A DNA stretch of 32,760 nucleotides from JBGPBY01 sp041481485 (GCA_041481485.1 JBGPBY010000009.1:1-32760); one strand, 5' to 3'; counted from the stretch's first letter, positions 7,468 to 18,163 are shown. Made by a program: numbers and translations. Notes: generated by a model from the sequence alone, not told the origin.

Positions 7468-10400
7468 GTGACGACGTCCCATCTCATGACAGTTAAGTCT
7501 CGGCTATCGAGGCTGGTCCTCGGGTTTTACGACAGCGTGGAACATGCCGAGGAAGCACTGGTGGAAGTCCGAAAGAAGCACTTTCGGAAGTCCGCAATTG
7601 TCTGCCGAGCTGAAGACGGCCGCTTCACTATCCCGTATGCGGGGTTGTCGCCGTATTTACGGGCCGCCTGTGGAATCGCTCTGGCGATCGTTTTCGCTTT
7701 TGTGGGTGGTCGTTTCGGTGGGGATCCATGGCGCCTGGTCCTCCTGATGCTATTCGGCTTTTCAATCGTCTGGTTTGGCACTGCATGGTGGGGACCGGGA
7801 CTGCAAAGAAAGCTGCTTCGGGCCTATGGAAGCATCGTGCTTCCTGGAGAGAGCCTTGTCGTCATCCAAACAAAGGAAGACCGAACGGCAGATGCCATCG
7901 AAACGCTAAGGCGCATGGCGCATCCTTTTGTATTCGCGATTCGGCCGGGTTTGCAATTGGATTCTGCCAGACAGTCCGATGAACCTTCGCGAGAACCCGT
8001 CACGACGGCGAGTTTGCCTGCCTGCGCCGCAGAACTGGCTGCTTCTCACCAACCGGCTGCATCCACCAGAGCACGGCCATTGCTGCCAATCCTTCGGGAG
8101 GACGAGACTGCAATTGAACTGGCACGCTCGGATCTTGGCGAAGCTGCACGTTTGGATTACGGAACTACCCGCTCAGCAGAGTGGCTGCTGGATAACACAT
8201 ACCTGATCCGCTCGCACATTGCCGAGATTCGGCACAATCTGCCCGACAATCACTACAAGATTCTTCCTGTACTTGCGAATACCGATTCTGCGATTTCCCT
8301 CCGGATTTACCAAATCGCCGCGGATCTGATTTCCCGCACAGGTTATCGGGTGTCGCCAGAGAGTATCGTTGCCTATCTCGATGCTTATCAGCAGCACGAA
8401 GCCCTGACCATTGCCGAGTTGTGGGTATTCCCATTGATGCTGCGCCTGGTGCTTTTGCAGAGACTGCGGCGATTGTCAGAGGTGGCGAGCATACGGCAGC
8501 ACCAGAAGGAAATGGCGGATTTCTGGGCGAACCGTCTGGTGAACGCCGCACATCGCGGTTCCGAACAATTCGAGAAGATGCTTGCTGAACTGGATCACGG
8601 CGGTGATGAATTGACACCCCATTTCATCGCCCGATTGGGCGAACAACTGCATAAGGAAGAGCCCGCACTGGCGCCGCTTCAGAAATGGATCGAAGCGAAA
8701 ACCGGTTTTCCGATAGCGGACATGAATCTGCGCGAACATGCCGAAGAGGCGAGCGACCTGGTGTTCATCTCGGCGGCCATTGGAAGTTTGAGACAACTTT
8801 CCGAACTGCAGTATCCGAAGATCGTCGAGGCTGTAAGCCGGATGGAAGCAATCCTGCGTGAAGATCCTTCCGGCACTCACGCCCACAGCGACTTCGCCAC
8901 GCGCGACCGATGCCGGCAGATTGTCGAGGAGACAGCCCGCCAATCCAAAACCTCCGAATTGACAGTGGCACGCCTTGTGGTCCGTTTGGCGCAACGCTCT
9001 GCGCAAGGCAGACGTGAGGGATGCACCGCCTTCTACCTGCTTGCTGAGGGACTGTCGGAGCTTGAAAGAGAAGTAAGACGGCGGTTGTCATGGCGCGAGC
9101 GGCGATTGAGGTTCCTGTACCGGCATCCCGGCCGGGTGTACCTGGGCGGAATCGCAACACTGACGGCAGCTATTGCCGTGGCCTTCCTGCTTACGGCGCA
9201 CTCCAAGGGAGCAGATTCGTCTGTCATGCTCCTGCTTCTCGGTGTGCTCGCCTTTTTTCCCGCCAGCGAACTCGCGATTTATCTGGTACAGAGCTTTTTA
9301 ACCTGGTTTGTGCCTCCACGCGCTCTTCCGAAAATGTCATACGAGCAGGGTATACCGGAGGAGTGCCGCACTTTGGTTGTGGTTCCAATGATGTTTCTCA
9401 CTCCCGATTCGGTCCACGGTGAGATCGAGAAGTTGGAAGTCCGCTACCTGGCGAATTCACTGCCGAACCTGTGGTTCGCTCTGCTGGCCGACTTCACCGA
9501 TGCAGAAGAACGTGAGATGCCCGAAGACGACGAGTTGCTCGGACTGGCGATGAAAGGCATAGAACAACTCAATGCCCGCTACGGCAATGACGTGTTCCTC
9601 CTATTCCATCGGTCTCGCATGTGGTGCGAAACAGAGCGCAGGTGGATCGGATGGGAGCGCAAACGCGGAAAACTGGAAGAGCTCAACCGTCTTCTGAATG
9701 GCGAAGACAGCGGACATCTTTTGCAGGCAGGGAAAGCGCCGGTGGACATTCGATATGTAATCACGTTGGACGCCGATACCCAGCTTCCTCACGGTAGTGC
9801 ACAGAAACTCATCGAAACGATCGCGCACCCGTTAAACCGGGTGGAGCTCACGAATGATGCACGGCGCGTAAGGGGTTACACCATTATTCAGCCGCGTGTC
9901 AGTATCACACTGCCATCGGCGACAGCAACCCGGTTTACAAGGTTGTTTACGGATGCCCGCGGGAGCGATCCCTACTGTCAGGCCGTTTCGGATCTGTATC
10001 AGGACGTTTTCGGCGAAGGGATCTACCATGGAAAAGGCATCTATGATGTTCGAGCATTCCATCAGATCCTGAACGGACGTTTCCCGGAACAGCGGCTGCT
10101 CAGTCACGACCTTATTGAAGGAGCCCATGTCGGCGTCGGACTGGCTACTGACGTCGAGATTTTCGAACAATTCCCTTATGACTATGTAGGCTACAGCAAA
10201 CGGCAACACCGCTGGATCCGGGGCGACTGGCAGATCGCTACGTGGATTGGCGGCCCAGTTCCGGATGGAAAAGGACAGGCGCGAGCTCCGAATCCACTGA
10301 CTTGCATCAACCGGTGGAAGATCCTCGACAATCTTCGCCGTAGTCTGTTGCCGCCAGCTGTCCTGATGCTCCTGATTTGCAGTTGGGTTTTCAATGTAGC

Positions 10401-13400
10401 GCCGGCTGTCGCCAGCACTCTGGTCGTCCTCGGTCTTATTGTGCCCCTCTCTTTTCAATTGTTGCGGCGGCTGGCGCAGCGGTGGACAGGAGATATCCGG
10501 GCCCTGCACGAGGCCAGCACCGACTTCAACAGGGCTGTGGTGGTGGCTGCCTTCTTACCCCATCAGGCATACCTGGCACTGGACGCTATCGTTCGCGCCT
10601 GCTATCGGCTGCGCGTCAGCCGACGCCACCTCCTGGAGTGGCAGACTGCAGAAATGTCGCACCTCGCTGCGGCCACGCACCTGGATGTGTACCGGGCGCA
10701 GTTCATTCTCATCTCTGTGCTGGCTGGAGTCTTCCTGTTGGCATTGGACATTCGGGGGGTCTTCTGGGAACTGGCATGGTCGCCCTTTCTCTTGCTCTGG
10801 ATGGCTGCTCCGGCAGTTCAGTATTGGATCGGCTGGCAACGCCGAGCGCTGCGAAAGTTGGAACAGATCGACATCGCCGACCGGCACTATCTCCGTCGTG
10901 TCGCGCGGGAGACCTGGCGCTACTTCGATGATTTCGTCGGCCCGGAACACAACTGGCTTCCACCCGACAATTCTCAAGAAGCATTGCGCGTTGAAACTGC
11001 TGCTCGCACCTCGCCCACGAATATCGGTATGTGGTTGACGTCCGCCGTCTCCGCGCGCGACCTCGGGTTCCTGACTCCGGAACAGATGATTGGCCGATGT
11101 TTGGCAACAATGGAGTCGCTCAAGAAACTCGAGCGCTGTGAAGGCCACATTCTCAACTGGTACAACACGCAGACTCTCGAGCCGTTGCAGCCCAGGTATG
11201 TATCGACGGTCGACAGCGGAAATCTCATCGCCAGCCTTTGGCTGCTTGAACAGGCTTGCCAGGAGATGGAAACTTGTCCACAACTGGAGCGCTCCGCACT
11301 GCGAGGACTCGCCGATACTCTTGCAGTCATTTGGAAGCGCTTTCCGCCAGATCACACAACGATCGTTCCCATGCAGACTCTCCATGGTTTGTTTCATTGG
11401 GAATCGTCTGGTATCGAACTTATGGAGCGAATCCGAATGGCTTCCCCGCCTGCGCGGAAACTGGCGGAATCGTTGCGTTGGAGCACTTCTGAAACCAGTG
11501 AACGCACCTATTGGTTCACGAAACTCGAAAGACAGGTCCAGGACTGGATCGACTACTTCGATCATTATTTGCACTGGGCGGATATTCTGTTGGCGCCTCC
11601 GGACGAGTTTCTTCAGCCACTGGGAGAGGCCGCCATTTTGGAACGCCGGCGGCTTCTTCGCGATCTGCCATCCTGGAACGATCTTTGTTTTGGGGAAGAC
11701 GTACTATCCGGAATTCTGCACATTCCAGACAATGAAGCTCTATTCCCCCAACATCTCAAGACCTGGGTTGCGGATCTTAGAAAGGAATTTGAGAAGTCTC
11801 GTGCGGCTGCCGAAGACATGCTCCGAAGTGCGAGTCGCCTGGCACAGATGAGCAAGGATCTCGCGTCGACCATGGACATGCGATTTCTTTACGACGCGGA
11901 TCGCCGCCTTTTCGCAATTGGATATCAGGTTGGCGCTCCGGTAACGTTCTCCGCTCATTACGATTTGCTGGCCAGCGAATCGCGCCTGACCAGTCTTGTG
12001 GCGATTGCCAAAGGGGACGTGCCCGTACAGCATTGGCTGGCCCTGGGACGTCCTTACACAACGTCGCACGGGCAGGTTCTGCTTTCCTGGAGCGGAACGA
12101 TGTTTGAGTACCTGATGCCTCTCTTGTTCACGCGCACGTATCGGAATTCGTTGCTCGAAAATGCATGTGAGGCGGCTGTGACAAGCCAGATGGAATATGC
12201 ACGCGAAAGGGAAGTGCCGTGGGGAATTTCAGAATCCGCTTATAGCGGCCTCGACATCAACCGCATCTATCAATACCAGGCGTTCGGTGTTCCATCGCTC
12301 GGCCTGAAGCGCGGACTGGAGGACGATCTCGTTGTGGCGCCCTACGCCACTGCGCTGGCATTGATGGTAAAGCCGGTCGAATCGATCCGGAACCTCAAGC
12401 GACTGGAACAGGCCGGAATGTACGGGCGCATGGGCTTTTACGAATCGCTGGACTACAGCCGCCAACAGGAACGGCAAGGCGACAATGGCGTAATCGTGTA
12501 CACCTACATGGCTCATCACCAGGGTATGAGCCTTATGGCAATCGACAACGTATTGAATGGCGGCATCATGCGCCTCCGTTTTCATGCAGACAGCCGGATT
12601 AAAGCCGTGGAGCCGTTGTTGTTCGAGCGTATACCGCCACAGCCTTCGCTGCTGGCTCATCGCCCGTCCGATCATGCCGCGATCCGGCCCGTCTCGGAGC
12701 CATCCAGTCCTCCATATCGCGTGCTCGATGAAGATACCCAGGTTCCGCGCGTTCATCTCCTGGGCAACGGCCGCTACTCGCTGATCGTCACCAATTCCGG
12801 TGCGGGATACAGCCGCTGGCGCGACTTCGATATTACGCGGTGGCGCGCAGATGCGACTCGCGACAACTGGGGAACGTTTTTCTATCTGCGAGAAGACGAC
12901 GGTAACTCCGTCTGGTCCGCAACACATCAGCCGTTGAACGTGAAGGATCCGGCTTACACCGTGGTCTTCAGCGCCGATCGCGCGGAATTCCGCCGCCGCC
13001 GCCGCGGCATCGAGTGCCATGTGGAAGTGACAGTATCGCCGGAAGACGATGTCGAAATTCGCCGCATCACGCTGACCAACCATAGTCTGCGCGGACGGAA
13101 GATGGAACTGGTCAGTGCTGCCGAGCTGAGCCTCGCACCCCATGATGCGGACACTTCGCACCCGGCCTTCAGCAAGATGTTCGTTCAGACCGAAGCCCTT
13201 CCTGATCTTCGGGCACTGCTGGCATGGCGAAGACTTCGTTCGAGCGACGACCGCCCCGTATGGATTGCGCAATTCATTGTGGAGAGCCCTCCGATGGAAG
13301 GATCGTTCGAATATGAAACGGATCGAATGGCTTTCCTTGGCAGGGGGCGTACATGGCAGGCCCCCTTGATGTACGCCGAGGGTACGGCTGGCTTTGTCCT

Positions 13401-16400
13401 GGATCCGGTGTTCGCTTTCAAGCGGAAATTCCCGCTTGAGCCGCGGGGCCAGAGGCAGATCACGTTCGTCACTGCAGCGGCGGAGTCGCGTGATGATTTG
13501 ATGCGCCTGATCGGCAAATATCAGGACGCCGATATTTGCAGCCGGACCTTTGAGATTGCCTGGTCTCATGCGCAACTCGAGTACCGGTACCTCGACATTC
13601 ACGGCGATGCAGCATTCCGTTTTAACGAACTCGCCAGTCACTTGCTGTACCCAAACAATCAATTTCGAGCGCCTGTGGAACGTCTTCGCCGGAATGTTCA
13701 GGGACAGTCCAAGCTGTGGGCCTACGGTATCTCCGGAGATTTGCCGATCGCTGTGGTGTCGGTTTTCGATTCGCAGGGGCTGGCTTTGGCACGCGAGTTA
13801 CTGGTTGCCCATACGTACTGGCGGTTGCGCAGCTTCAAGGCCGATCTCGTAATACTGAATCGCGAGCCGGCCAGTTATGATCAACCGCTCCACCATCATT
13901 TGAAGCGTTTGATCGAAGCGCATTCACTGCACACGGGCGTGGACCAGCCGGGCGGCGTGTTCCTTCGCACAGCGGACCAGATCTCTGAGGAAGATTTGAA
14001 TTTGATTCTCACTGTCGCTCAGGTAACGCTCGGTATTGTACGCGGGCCACTGTCGAATCAACTTGGCAGTCCAGCTGAGAGAACTCCGCTGCCGCCACTG
14101 TTGACGCCGCCGGTCAGGAGAATTCCGGATCAACCCTCCAGGCCGTTACCGTTCCTTGAGCTTCCCTACTTCAGCGGTCTTGGCGGATTCACTTCCGACG
14201 GACGCGAGTACGCCATTTACCTGGGGCCGAATGCTTTCACCCCGCTCCCCTGGATCAATGTGATGGCGAATCCGTCATTCGGTTCAATTGTCAGCGAATC
14301 CGGGCCGGGCTGCTGCTGGTACGGCAACAGTCAGTCGAATCGCCTGACGCCGTGGACTAACGACGCGATTTCGGACTCTACCTGCGAGGCCATCTATATT
14401 CGCGACGAAGATAGCGGCATCTTCTGGACACCCACGCCGTTACCGATTCGGGAGTTGGATGCCTATCGTGCGCGCCACGGTCAGGGATACACCGAATTTG
14501 AGCACAACAGTCACGCGCTGGAACAAACACTGCTGACCTACGTGCCGGTGCAGGCCGATAAGCAGGATCCAATTCGCATCCAACGTCTGAAAATCAAGAA
14601 CTGGTCTTCGAATCTGCGGCGCCTGTCAGTCACGGTCTATTCGGAGTTCGTGCTCGGCACAAATCGCGAGTCCACGCAGATGCACGTCACCTGCACCTGG
14701 GATGCAAGCTGCGGGGCTTTATTTGCGCGCAATCCATATCATCGGGAATACGGCCGCCGAATCGGATTTGCGGCAATTTTTCCCGCTGCCGCATCGTATA
14801 CGAGCGACCGTACGGAATTCCTCGGACGCTACGGTTCCCCTGAAGCTCCTTCGGCACTCCGGCGCATGACGCTTTCGAATCGAACGGGCACAGGTCTCGA
14901 TCCTTGTGGCGCGCTACAGACGAAATTCGAACTCGGTCCGCATGAAGAGAAAACTGTGATCATCTTGCTCGGACAAGCGGATGACGTCGAACACGCGCGG
15001 CGCCTGGTGGAACGTTACCGCGATCCAGGCACCGTGGAGCAGGTGCTTGCGGAGACCCGTCACTGGTGGGATCGCCTCCTCACCACAGTGCAAGTGAAGA
15101 CGCCGATATTGTCTGTGGATCTGATGATGAATCGCTGGCTGCTCTATCAAGCGCTGAGCTGCCGGATCTGGGGCCGTTCTGCTCTGTACCAGTCGAGCGG
15201 CGGATACGGGTTCCGCGACCAGTTGCAGGATTCACTGGCGCTGGTTTACTCCGAGCCCGGGATCGCGCGCGAGATGATACTGCGGGCTGCATCGCGGCAG
15301 TTCGTCGAAGGGGACGTGCAGCATTGGTGGCATTTGCCTTCAGGCGACGGCACGCGGACGCGATGTTCGGACGACCTGCTTTGGCTTCCATTTGCGGTCT
15401 GTCAATACGTGGAGGTCACAGGCGATATCCAGATTCTGGATGCAATGGTGAGTTTCCTCGATGGACCACAGTTGAAAGAAGACGAACGTGAAATTCATTT
15501 CAGTCCGCCAATATCCAGCGAACACTCGACCCTGTTTGAACACTGCCGCCGGGCGATTGAAAAGGCAACATTGCACGGCCCGCATGGCCTGCCACTAATT
15601 GGCACAGGAGACTGGAACGATGGGATGAATAGCGTCGGCGATGAAGGAAAAGGGGAGAGCGTCTGGCTGGCATGGTTTCTCATCGATGTCTGGCAGAAGT
15701 TCTCCGGTCTGTGCGATCGCCGGGGCGAACCTCAGTTGGCGAACGAGTACCGCGCCCGGGCGGGCCGGATGAGCGCCACAATCGAACAGACGAGCTGGGA
15801 TGGCGAATGGTACCGGCGAGGTTACTTCGACGATGGAACTCCTTTGGGCTCCCGGGACAACGAGGAAGCGCAAATCGATTCACTGCCACAGTCATGGGCC
15901 ATCATCAGCGGAGCGGGAGAGCCGGAGCGGGCGATTCAGGCGATGACATCGGTCGAAAAACATCTCATCCGCAGAAAGGAAAAGCTCGTCCTTCTCTTTA
16001 CCCCTCCATTCGATCATTCCACTCCGCACCCAGGCTACATCATGGGTTATCCCCCCGGAGTTCGAGAGAACGGCGGTCAGTATACGCATGCAGCTTTATG
16101 GGTCGCGATGGCGTTTGCACGAATGGGAGACGGCCAGCGAGCTGTGGATGTCCTTCAGATGCTGAATCCGATCGAGCTTGCCCGCACCGCAGAAGACTGT
16201 GCCACATATAAAACTGAACCTTACGCCGTAGCCGCAGATGTCTATTCTCTGGAGAGCCAGCCGGGACGCGGCGGTTGGACCTGGTATACCGGTTCGGCAG
16301 GATGGATGTACAGGGTTTGGTTGGAAGAGGTTTTGGGCTTCAAGCTCCGCGGCAACGGCCTGTCCATAGAACCCGCCATTCCCGAAGATTGGCCCGGCTA

Positions 16401-16584
16401 TGTCCTGACATTCCGTTATGGCCAGACGGAATATCGAATCGAAGTCGAAAACGGCGGTGAATTTTCGCAACAGGACATCCGGCTCGAAAACGACGGTAAG
16501 AGCCGCACCATCCGAATTGTCACGGGCCAGCGGCCTTCTCCTGAAATACCGGACACTTCCAGTCCGCCTCCTGTGGCCGTGTAG
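7468..16584 (+). CDS. ndvB: Cyclic beta-1,2-glucan synthase (GT84-glycoamylase-GH94)
   Basis: A 3038-residue membrane enzyme that polymerises UDP-glucose into beta-1,2-glucan and cyclises it. Visible parts in order: a small N-terminal module resembling stress-protein (YflT/DUF1269-like) folds split by two membrane spans (about 60-105); spans near 561-615; a GT84 glycosyltransferase with D768-x-D770, 'SHDLIEG' (about 879-885) and 'QHRWIRGDW' (913-921); spans near 958-997 and 1078-1123; a glycoamylase-type domain with 'HHQGM' (1683-1687); two glycosyltransferase-36-like beta-sandwich regions (from about 1761 and 2234); and a GH94 phosphorylase-like barrel with 'GDWNDGM' (2714-2720), where Asp2718 is the likely general acid. 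NdvB and Cgs are about 2,830-2,870 residues, so this one is longer. Start GTG 7468 has only GGGA upstream; ATG 7486 is possible. The product is usually a periplasmic osmo-adaptive glucan. Confidence 0.92.
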   Translation: MTTSHLMTVKSRLSRLVLGFYDSVEHAEEALVEVRKKHFRKSAIVCRAEDGRFTIPYAGLSPYLRAACGIALAIVFAFVGGRFGGDPWRLVLLMLFGFSIVWFGTAWWGPGLQRKLLRAYGSIVLPGESLVVIQTKEDRTADAIETLRRMAHPFVFAIRPGLQLDSARQSDEPSREPVTTASLPACAAELAASHQPAASTRARPLLPILREDETAIELARSDLGEAARLDYGTTRSAEWLLDNTYLIRSHIAEIRHNLPDNHYKILPVLANTDSAISLRIYQIAADLISRTGYRVSPESIVAYLDAYQQHEALTIAELWVFPLMLRLVLLQRLRRLSEVASIRQHQKEMADFWANRLVNAAHRGSEQFEKMLAELDHGGDELTPHFIARLGEQLHKEEPALAPLQKWIEAKTGFPIADMNLREHAEEASDLVFISAAIGSLRQLSELQYPKIVEAVSRMEAILREDPSGTHAHSDFATRDRCRQIVEETARQSKTSELTVARLVVRLAQRSAQGRREGCTAFYLLAEGLSELEREVRRRLSWRERRLRFLYRHPGRVYLGGIATLTAAIAVAFLLTAHSKGADSSVMLLLLGVLAFFPASELAIYLVQSFLTWFVPPRALPKMSYEQGIPEECRTLVVVPMMFLTPDSVHGEIEKLEVRYLANSLPNLWFALLADFTDAEEREMPEDDELLGLAMKGIEQLNARYGNDVFLLFHRSRMWCETERRWIGWERKRGKLEELNRLLNGEDSGHLLQAGKAPVDIRYVITLDADTQLPHGSAQKLIETIAHPLNRVELTNDARRVRGYTIIQPRVSITLPSATATRFTRLFTDARGSDPYCQAVSDLYQDVFGEGIYHGKGIYDVRAFHQILNGRFPEQRLLSHDLIEGAHVGVGLATDVEIFEQFPYDYVGYSKRQHRWIRGDWQIATWIGGPVPDGKGQARAPNPLTCINRWKILDNLRRSLLPPAVLMLLICSWVFNVAPAVASTLVVLGLIVPLSFQLLRRLAQRWTGDIRALHEASTDFNRAVVVAAFLPHQAYLALDAIVRACYRLRVSRRHLLEWQTAEMSHLAAATHLDVYRAQFILISVLAGVFLLALDIRGVFWELAWSPFLLLWMAAPAVQYWIGWQRRALRKLEQIDIADRHYLRRVARETWRYFDDFVGPEHNWLPPDNSQEALRVETAARTSPTNIGMWLTSAVSARDLGFLTPEQMIGRCLATMESLKKLERCEGHILNWYNTQTLEPLQPRYVSTVDSGNLIASLWLLEQACQEMETCPQLERSALRGLADTLAVIWKRFPPDHTTIVPMQTLHGLFHWESSGIELMERIRMASPPARKLAESLRWSTSETSERTYWFTKLERQVQDWIDYFDHYLHWADILLAPPDEFLQPLGEAAILERRRLLRDLPSWNDLCFGEDVLSGILHIPDNEALFPQHLKTWVADLRKEFEKSRAAAEDMLRSASRLAQMSKDLASTMDMRFLYDADRRLFAIGYQVGAPVTFSAHYDLLASESRLTSLVAIAKGDVPVQHWLALGRPYTTSHGQVLLSWSGTMFEYLMPLLFTRTYRNSLLENACEAAVTSQMEYAREREVPWGISESAYSGLDINRIYQYQAFGVPSLGLKRGLEDDLVVAPYATALALMVKPVESIRNLKRLEQAGMYGRMGFYESLDYSRQQERQGDNGVIVYTYMAHHQGMSLMAIDNVLNGGIMRLRFHADSRIKAVEPLLFERIPPQPSLLAHRPSDHAAIRPVSEPSSPPYRVLDEDTQVPRVHLLGNGRYSLIVTNSGAGYSRWRDFDITRWRADATRDNWGTFFYLREDDGNSVWSATHQPLNVKDPAYTVVFSADRAEFRRRRRGIECHVEVTVSPEDDVEIRRITLTNHSLRGRKMELVSAAELSLAPHDADTSHPAFSKMFVQTEALPDLRALLAWRRLRSSDDRPVWIAQFIVESPPMEGSFEYETDRMAFLGRGRTWQAPLMYAEGTAGFVLDPVFAFKRKFPLEPRGQRQITFVTAAAESRDDLMRLIGKYQDADICSRTFEIAWSHAQLEYRYLDIHGDAAFRFNELASHLLYPNNQFRAPVERLRRNVQGQSKLWAYGISGDLPIAVVSVFDSQGLALARELLVAHTYWRLRSFKADLVILNREPASYDQPLHHHLKRLIEAHSLHTGVDQPGGVFLRTADQISEEDLNLILTVAQVTLGIVRGPLSNQLGSPAERTPLPPLLTPPVRRIPDQPSRPLPFLELPYFSGLGGFTSDGREYAIYLGPNAFTPLPWINVMANPSFGSIVSESGPGCCWYGNSQSNRLTPWTNDAISDSTCEAIYIRDEDSGIFWTPTPLPIRELDAYRARHGQGYTEFEHNSHALEQTLLTYVPVQADKQDPIRIQRLKIKNWSSNLRRLSVTVYSEFVLGTNRESTQMHVTCTWDASCGALFARNPYHREYGRRIGFAAIFPAAASYTSDRTEFLGRYGSPEAPSALRRMTLSNRTGTGLDPCGALQTKFELGPHEEKTVIILLGQADDVEHARRLVERYRDPGTVEQVLAETRHWWDRLLTTVQVKTPILSVDLMMNRWLLYQALSCRIWGRSALYQSSGGYGFRDQLQDSLALVYSEPGIAREMILRAASRQFVEGDVQHWWHLPSGDGTRTRCSDDLLWLPFAVCQYVEVTGDIQILDAMVSFLDGPQLKEDEREIHFSPPISSEHSTLFEHCRRAIEKATLHGPHGLPLIGTGDWNDGMNSVGDEGKGESVWLAWFLIDVWQKFSGLCDRRGEPQLANEYRARAGRMSATIEQTSWDGEWYRRGYFDDGTPLGSRDNEEAQIDSLPQSWAIISGAGEPERAIQAMTSVEKHLIRRKEKLVLLFTPPFDHSTPHPGYIMGYPPGVRENGGQYTHAALWVAMAFARMGDGQRAVDVLQMLNPIELARTAEDCATYKTEPYAVAADVYSLESQPGRGGWTWYTGSAGWMYRVWLEEVLGFKLRGNGLSIEPAIPEDWPGYVLTFRYGQTEYRIEVENGGEFSQQDIRLENDGKSRTIRIVTGQRPSPEIPDTSSPPPVAV

Positions 16585-16824
16585 CAACACTTCAACAGCC
16601 CCATCTTCCACAGCTCGCATCCGCAGGTCGAAAATAACAAGACCAGATCGGTGCAATACTGAACAGACAGTCATCCATTGCCGAGAGACAATTCGTCCAA
16701 ATTCGGATTCGTTCGTCGTGATTTTGTTCGATTTGCCGGCTTGCGAATCTACCTTTTTGTTTCACTGCCAAATGTATTCGGCAATCCGTGATTCCGCACG
16801 GAGATTATGGGTTAGAGGTGATTG

Positions 16825-17283
16825 ATGACTATCTCGTCAAGTCAACTTGAGAAAACGAAGATTCGTAAAGTAATTCTCGTCGCCGATGATGAGTCGGCAA
16901 TTCACAATTCTGTTCGGGAGATTCTTGACGATGAAGGCTATGAAGTACTGATGGCTGCTGATGGAAATGAGGCTCTACTGTTGTCCAATGCCCATAAAGG
17001 TAACATCGACCTTCTGCTGACGGATGTGGAGATGCCATGCGTCGATGGTGTTACAGCATCCAAGCGCTTTTTATGCGATCGCCCGAACGCGAAGGTGTTG
17101 TTCATTTCCGGGGGCACGACGCTACTAGGTTTGTCCCGGCAATTGCATTTCCTGAGAAAGCCGTTTAGTTTGGACGAACTGCTTGCGAAAGTGGATGAAA
17201 TTCTTCAGGATTCCGCAATTACGCCGGACACTTCAGCGGAGTCAATCATGATACGGCGTGGCGCCCTGACTGCGAAGGCGTAG
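16825..17283 (+). CDS. Single-domain response regulator (REC)
   Basis: A 152-residue stand-alone receiver domain. The acidic pair is Asp21-Asp22, the phospho-acceptor Asp67 in 'LLTDVEMP', the switch Ser95 in 'FISGG', and the conserved Lys112 in 'RKPF'. No output domain follows; about 30 residues of tail remain. It probably works as a phosphorelay or protein-interaction switch in the cytoplasm. No histidine kinase lies in the window, so its partner is unknown. ATG 16825 is chosen over TTG 16822 because AGAGG (16814-16818) sits six bases upstream of it. It lies 240 nt after the glucan synthase, probably in its own transcription unit. Confidence 0.9.
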   Translation: MTISSSQLEKTKIRKVILVADDESAIHNSVREILDDEGYEVLMAADGNEALLLSNAHKGNIDLLLTDVEMPCVDGVTASKRFLCDRPNAKVLFISGGTTLLGLSRQLHFLRKPFSLDELLAKVDEILQDSAITPDTSAESIMIRRGALTAKA

Positions 17284-17297
17284 CGTTCACGCTTCGC
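17272..17297. terminator. Hairpin at the end of the response regulator gene
   Basis: GCGAAGGCGT (17272-17281) pairs with ACGCTTCGC (17289-17297) with one bulged G. It overlaps the stop codon, and a TTATTTTTAAG tract follows about 35 nt later. The neighbouring genes converge here. The stem is short, so confidence is low. Confidence 0.3.
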
Positions 17298-17335
17298 AGC
17301 GATTCAGCATTGGTATTGCTTTGATGTCGTTATTT

Positions 17336-18022
17336 TTAAGGGCGGAAATTGGGCCTATTGACGGTTCGTGCCTTCTCTTCCTGGACGCGACTATCTTCGG
17401 CCAGTTTTTGCCGTCGTTCGCTCTCTCGCTGCGGAGCAGCCAGCGCAGCCAGGCGCTCACCTTCGTGTATTGAAAGCAACGCCATGCGCTCGAGTGTTTT
17501 GGATGACCCTACGAGTCCAAATTCCCCCACCGAGGAGGATCGAAAGAGGCTGTATGTGCTCTCTCCGTTCTCCCAGCGCGCGAGGACTTTCTGGCGGACT
17601 TCAAATCCCGAGTAAAGCGACACGGCGACGATTTCGTCGGGGCTGGTGGCGGAGCCATAAATCTTTGAAATGGCATCGACCAAATCAGATGTCGTCATGC
17701 CCTCAAGCTGCCGGGTGTTGTAGGTCGCTGTGATTTTGAAGAGCTGATTATTGTAGAAATCAAATCGAAGGTTTTGCACCGGATCGGTTTCACCCGGCGA
17801 GGAAAAGTAGCCCTGCTTGTTCCACTCGAGTGTTTGAATGAGATCCGGTTCGGCGTAGCTTGTTTTGGGACTTGTTGCACTCATCTTCGTCTGTTTCAGG
17901 ACGGCCTCAACACTCATTCCAAATTCAAAATCGCGGTATTTAAGAAGGTTCTGAGCGTAGCTTAGGGGCGATAAGAGCACGATGCAGATGATGACTAATC
18001 CAATTTTGAGTTGACGGTTCAT
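17336..18022 (-). CDS. Secreted protein of unknown function
   Basis: A 228-residue protein I do not recognise. Residues 1-23 form a signal peptide (MNRQLK, hydrophobic core, ending SYA-QN). The mature part begins with 'YRDFEFGMSVEAVLKQ', an arrangement also found in small periplasmic proteins in which 'F.FGMS...V' opens an alpha-beta module. The last 50 residues are charged and Glu/Arg/Ala-rich, probably a helix or disordered. GGGAG lies about eight bases upstream of ATG 18022, a good start. It is downstream of a Crp-type regulator on the same strand with a 141-nt gap holding a small hairpin, so co-transcription is possible but not shown. Confidence 0.75.
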   Translation of the reverse strand: MNRQLKIGLVIICIVLLSPLSYAQNLLKYRDFEFGMSVEAVLKQTKMSATSPKTSYAEPDLIQTLEWNKQGYFSSPGETDPVQNLRFDFYNNQLFKITATYNTRQLEGMTTSDLVDAISKIYGSATSPDEIVAVSLYSGFEVRQKVLARWENGESTYSLFRSSSVGEFGLVGSSKTLERMALLSIHEGERLAALAAPQRESERRQKLAEDSRVQEEKARTVNRPNFRP

Positions 18023-18106
18023 TAGAATTCTCCCGGTGGATATTTCCTGGCAACGGTTGGGAGAATATAAGGAAGAAATCGGAATAGCTGGTCAATTGTG
18101 GACACT

Positions 18107-18124
18107 TGGCGGTGGAGGCCGCCA
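18107..18124. terminator. Small GC-rich hairpin after crp-like gene 1
   Basis: TGGCGG (18107-18112) and CCGCCA (18119-18124) form a perfect 6-bp stem with a 6-nt loop, 40 nt downstream of the minus-strand crp-like stop. There is no T-tract. It may attenuate read-through into the secreted-protein gene. Confidence 0.3.
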
Positions 18125-18163
18125 CAGGGTCTTCGGCGTTGGCGTGATTGCGAACAGAACCGA

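Noticed and set aside
12229..13662. 477-codon open frame on the minus strand inside the glucan synthase
   Set aside because: It lies antisense to well-conserved GH94-type sequence, has no ribosome site and gives Cys/His/Arg-rich composition typical of a shadow frame. The same holds for 10555-11574 and 9832-10509.
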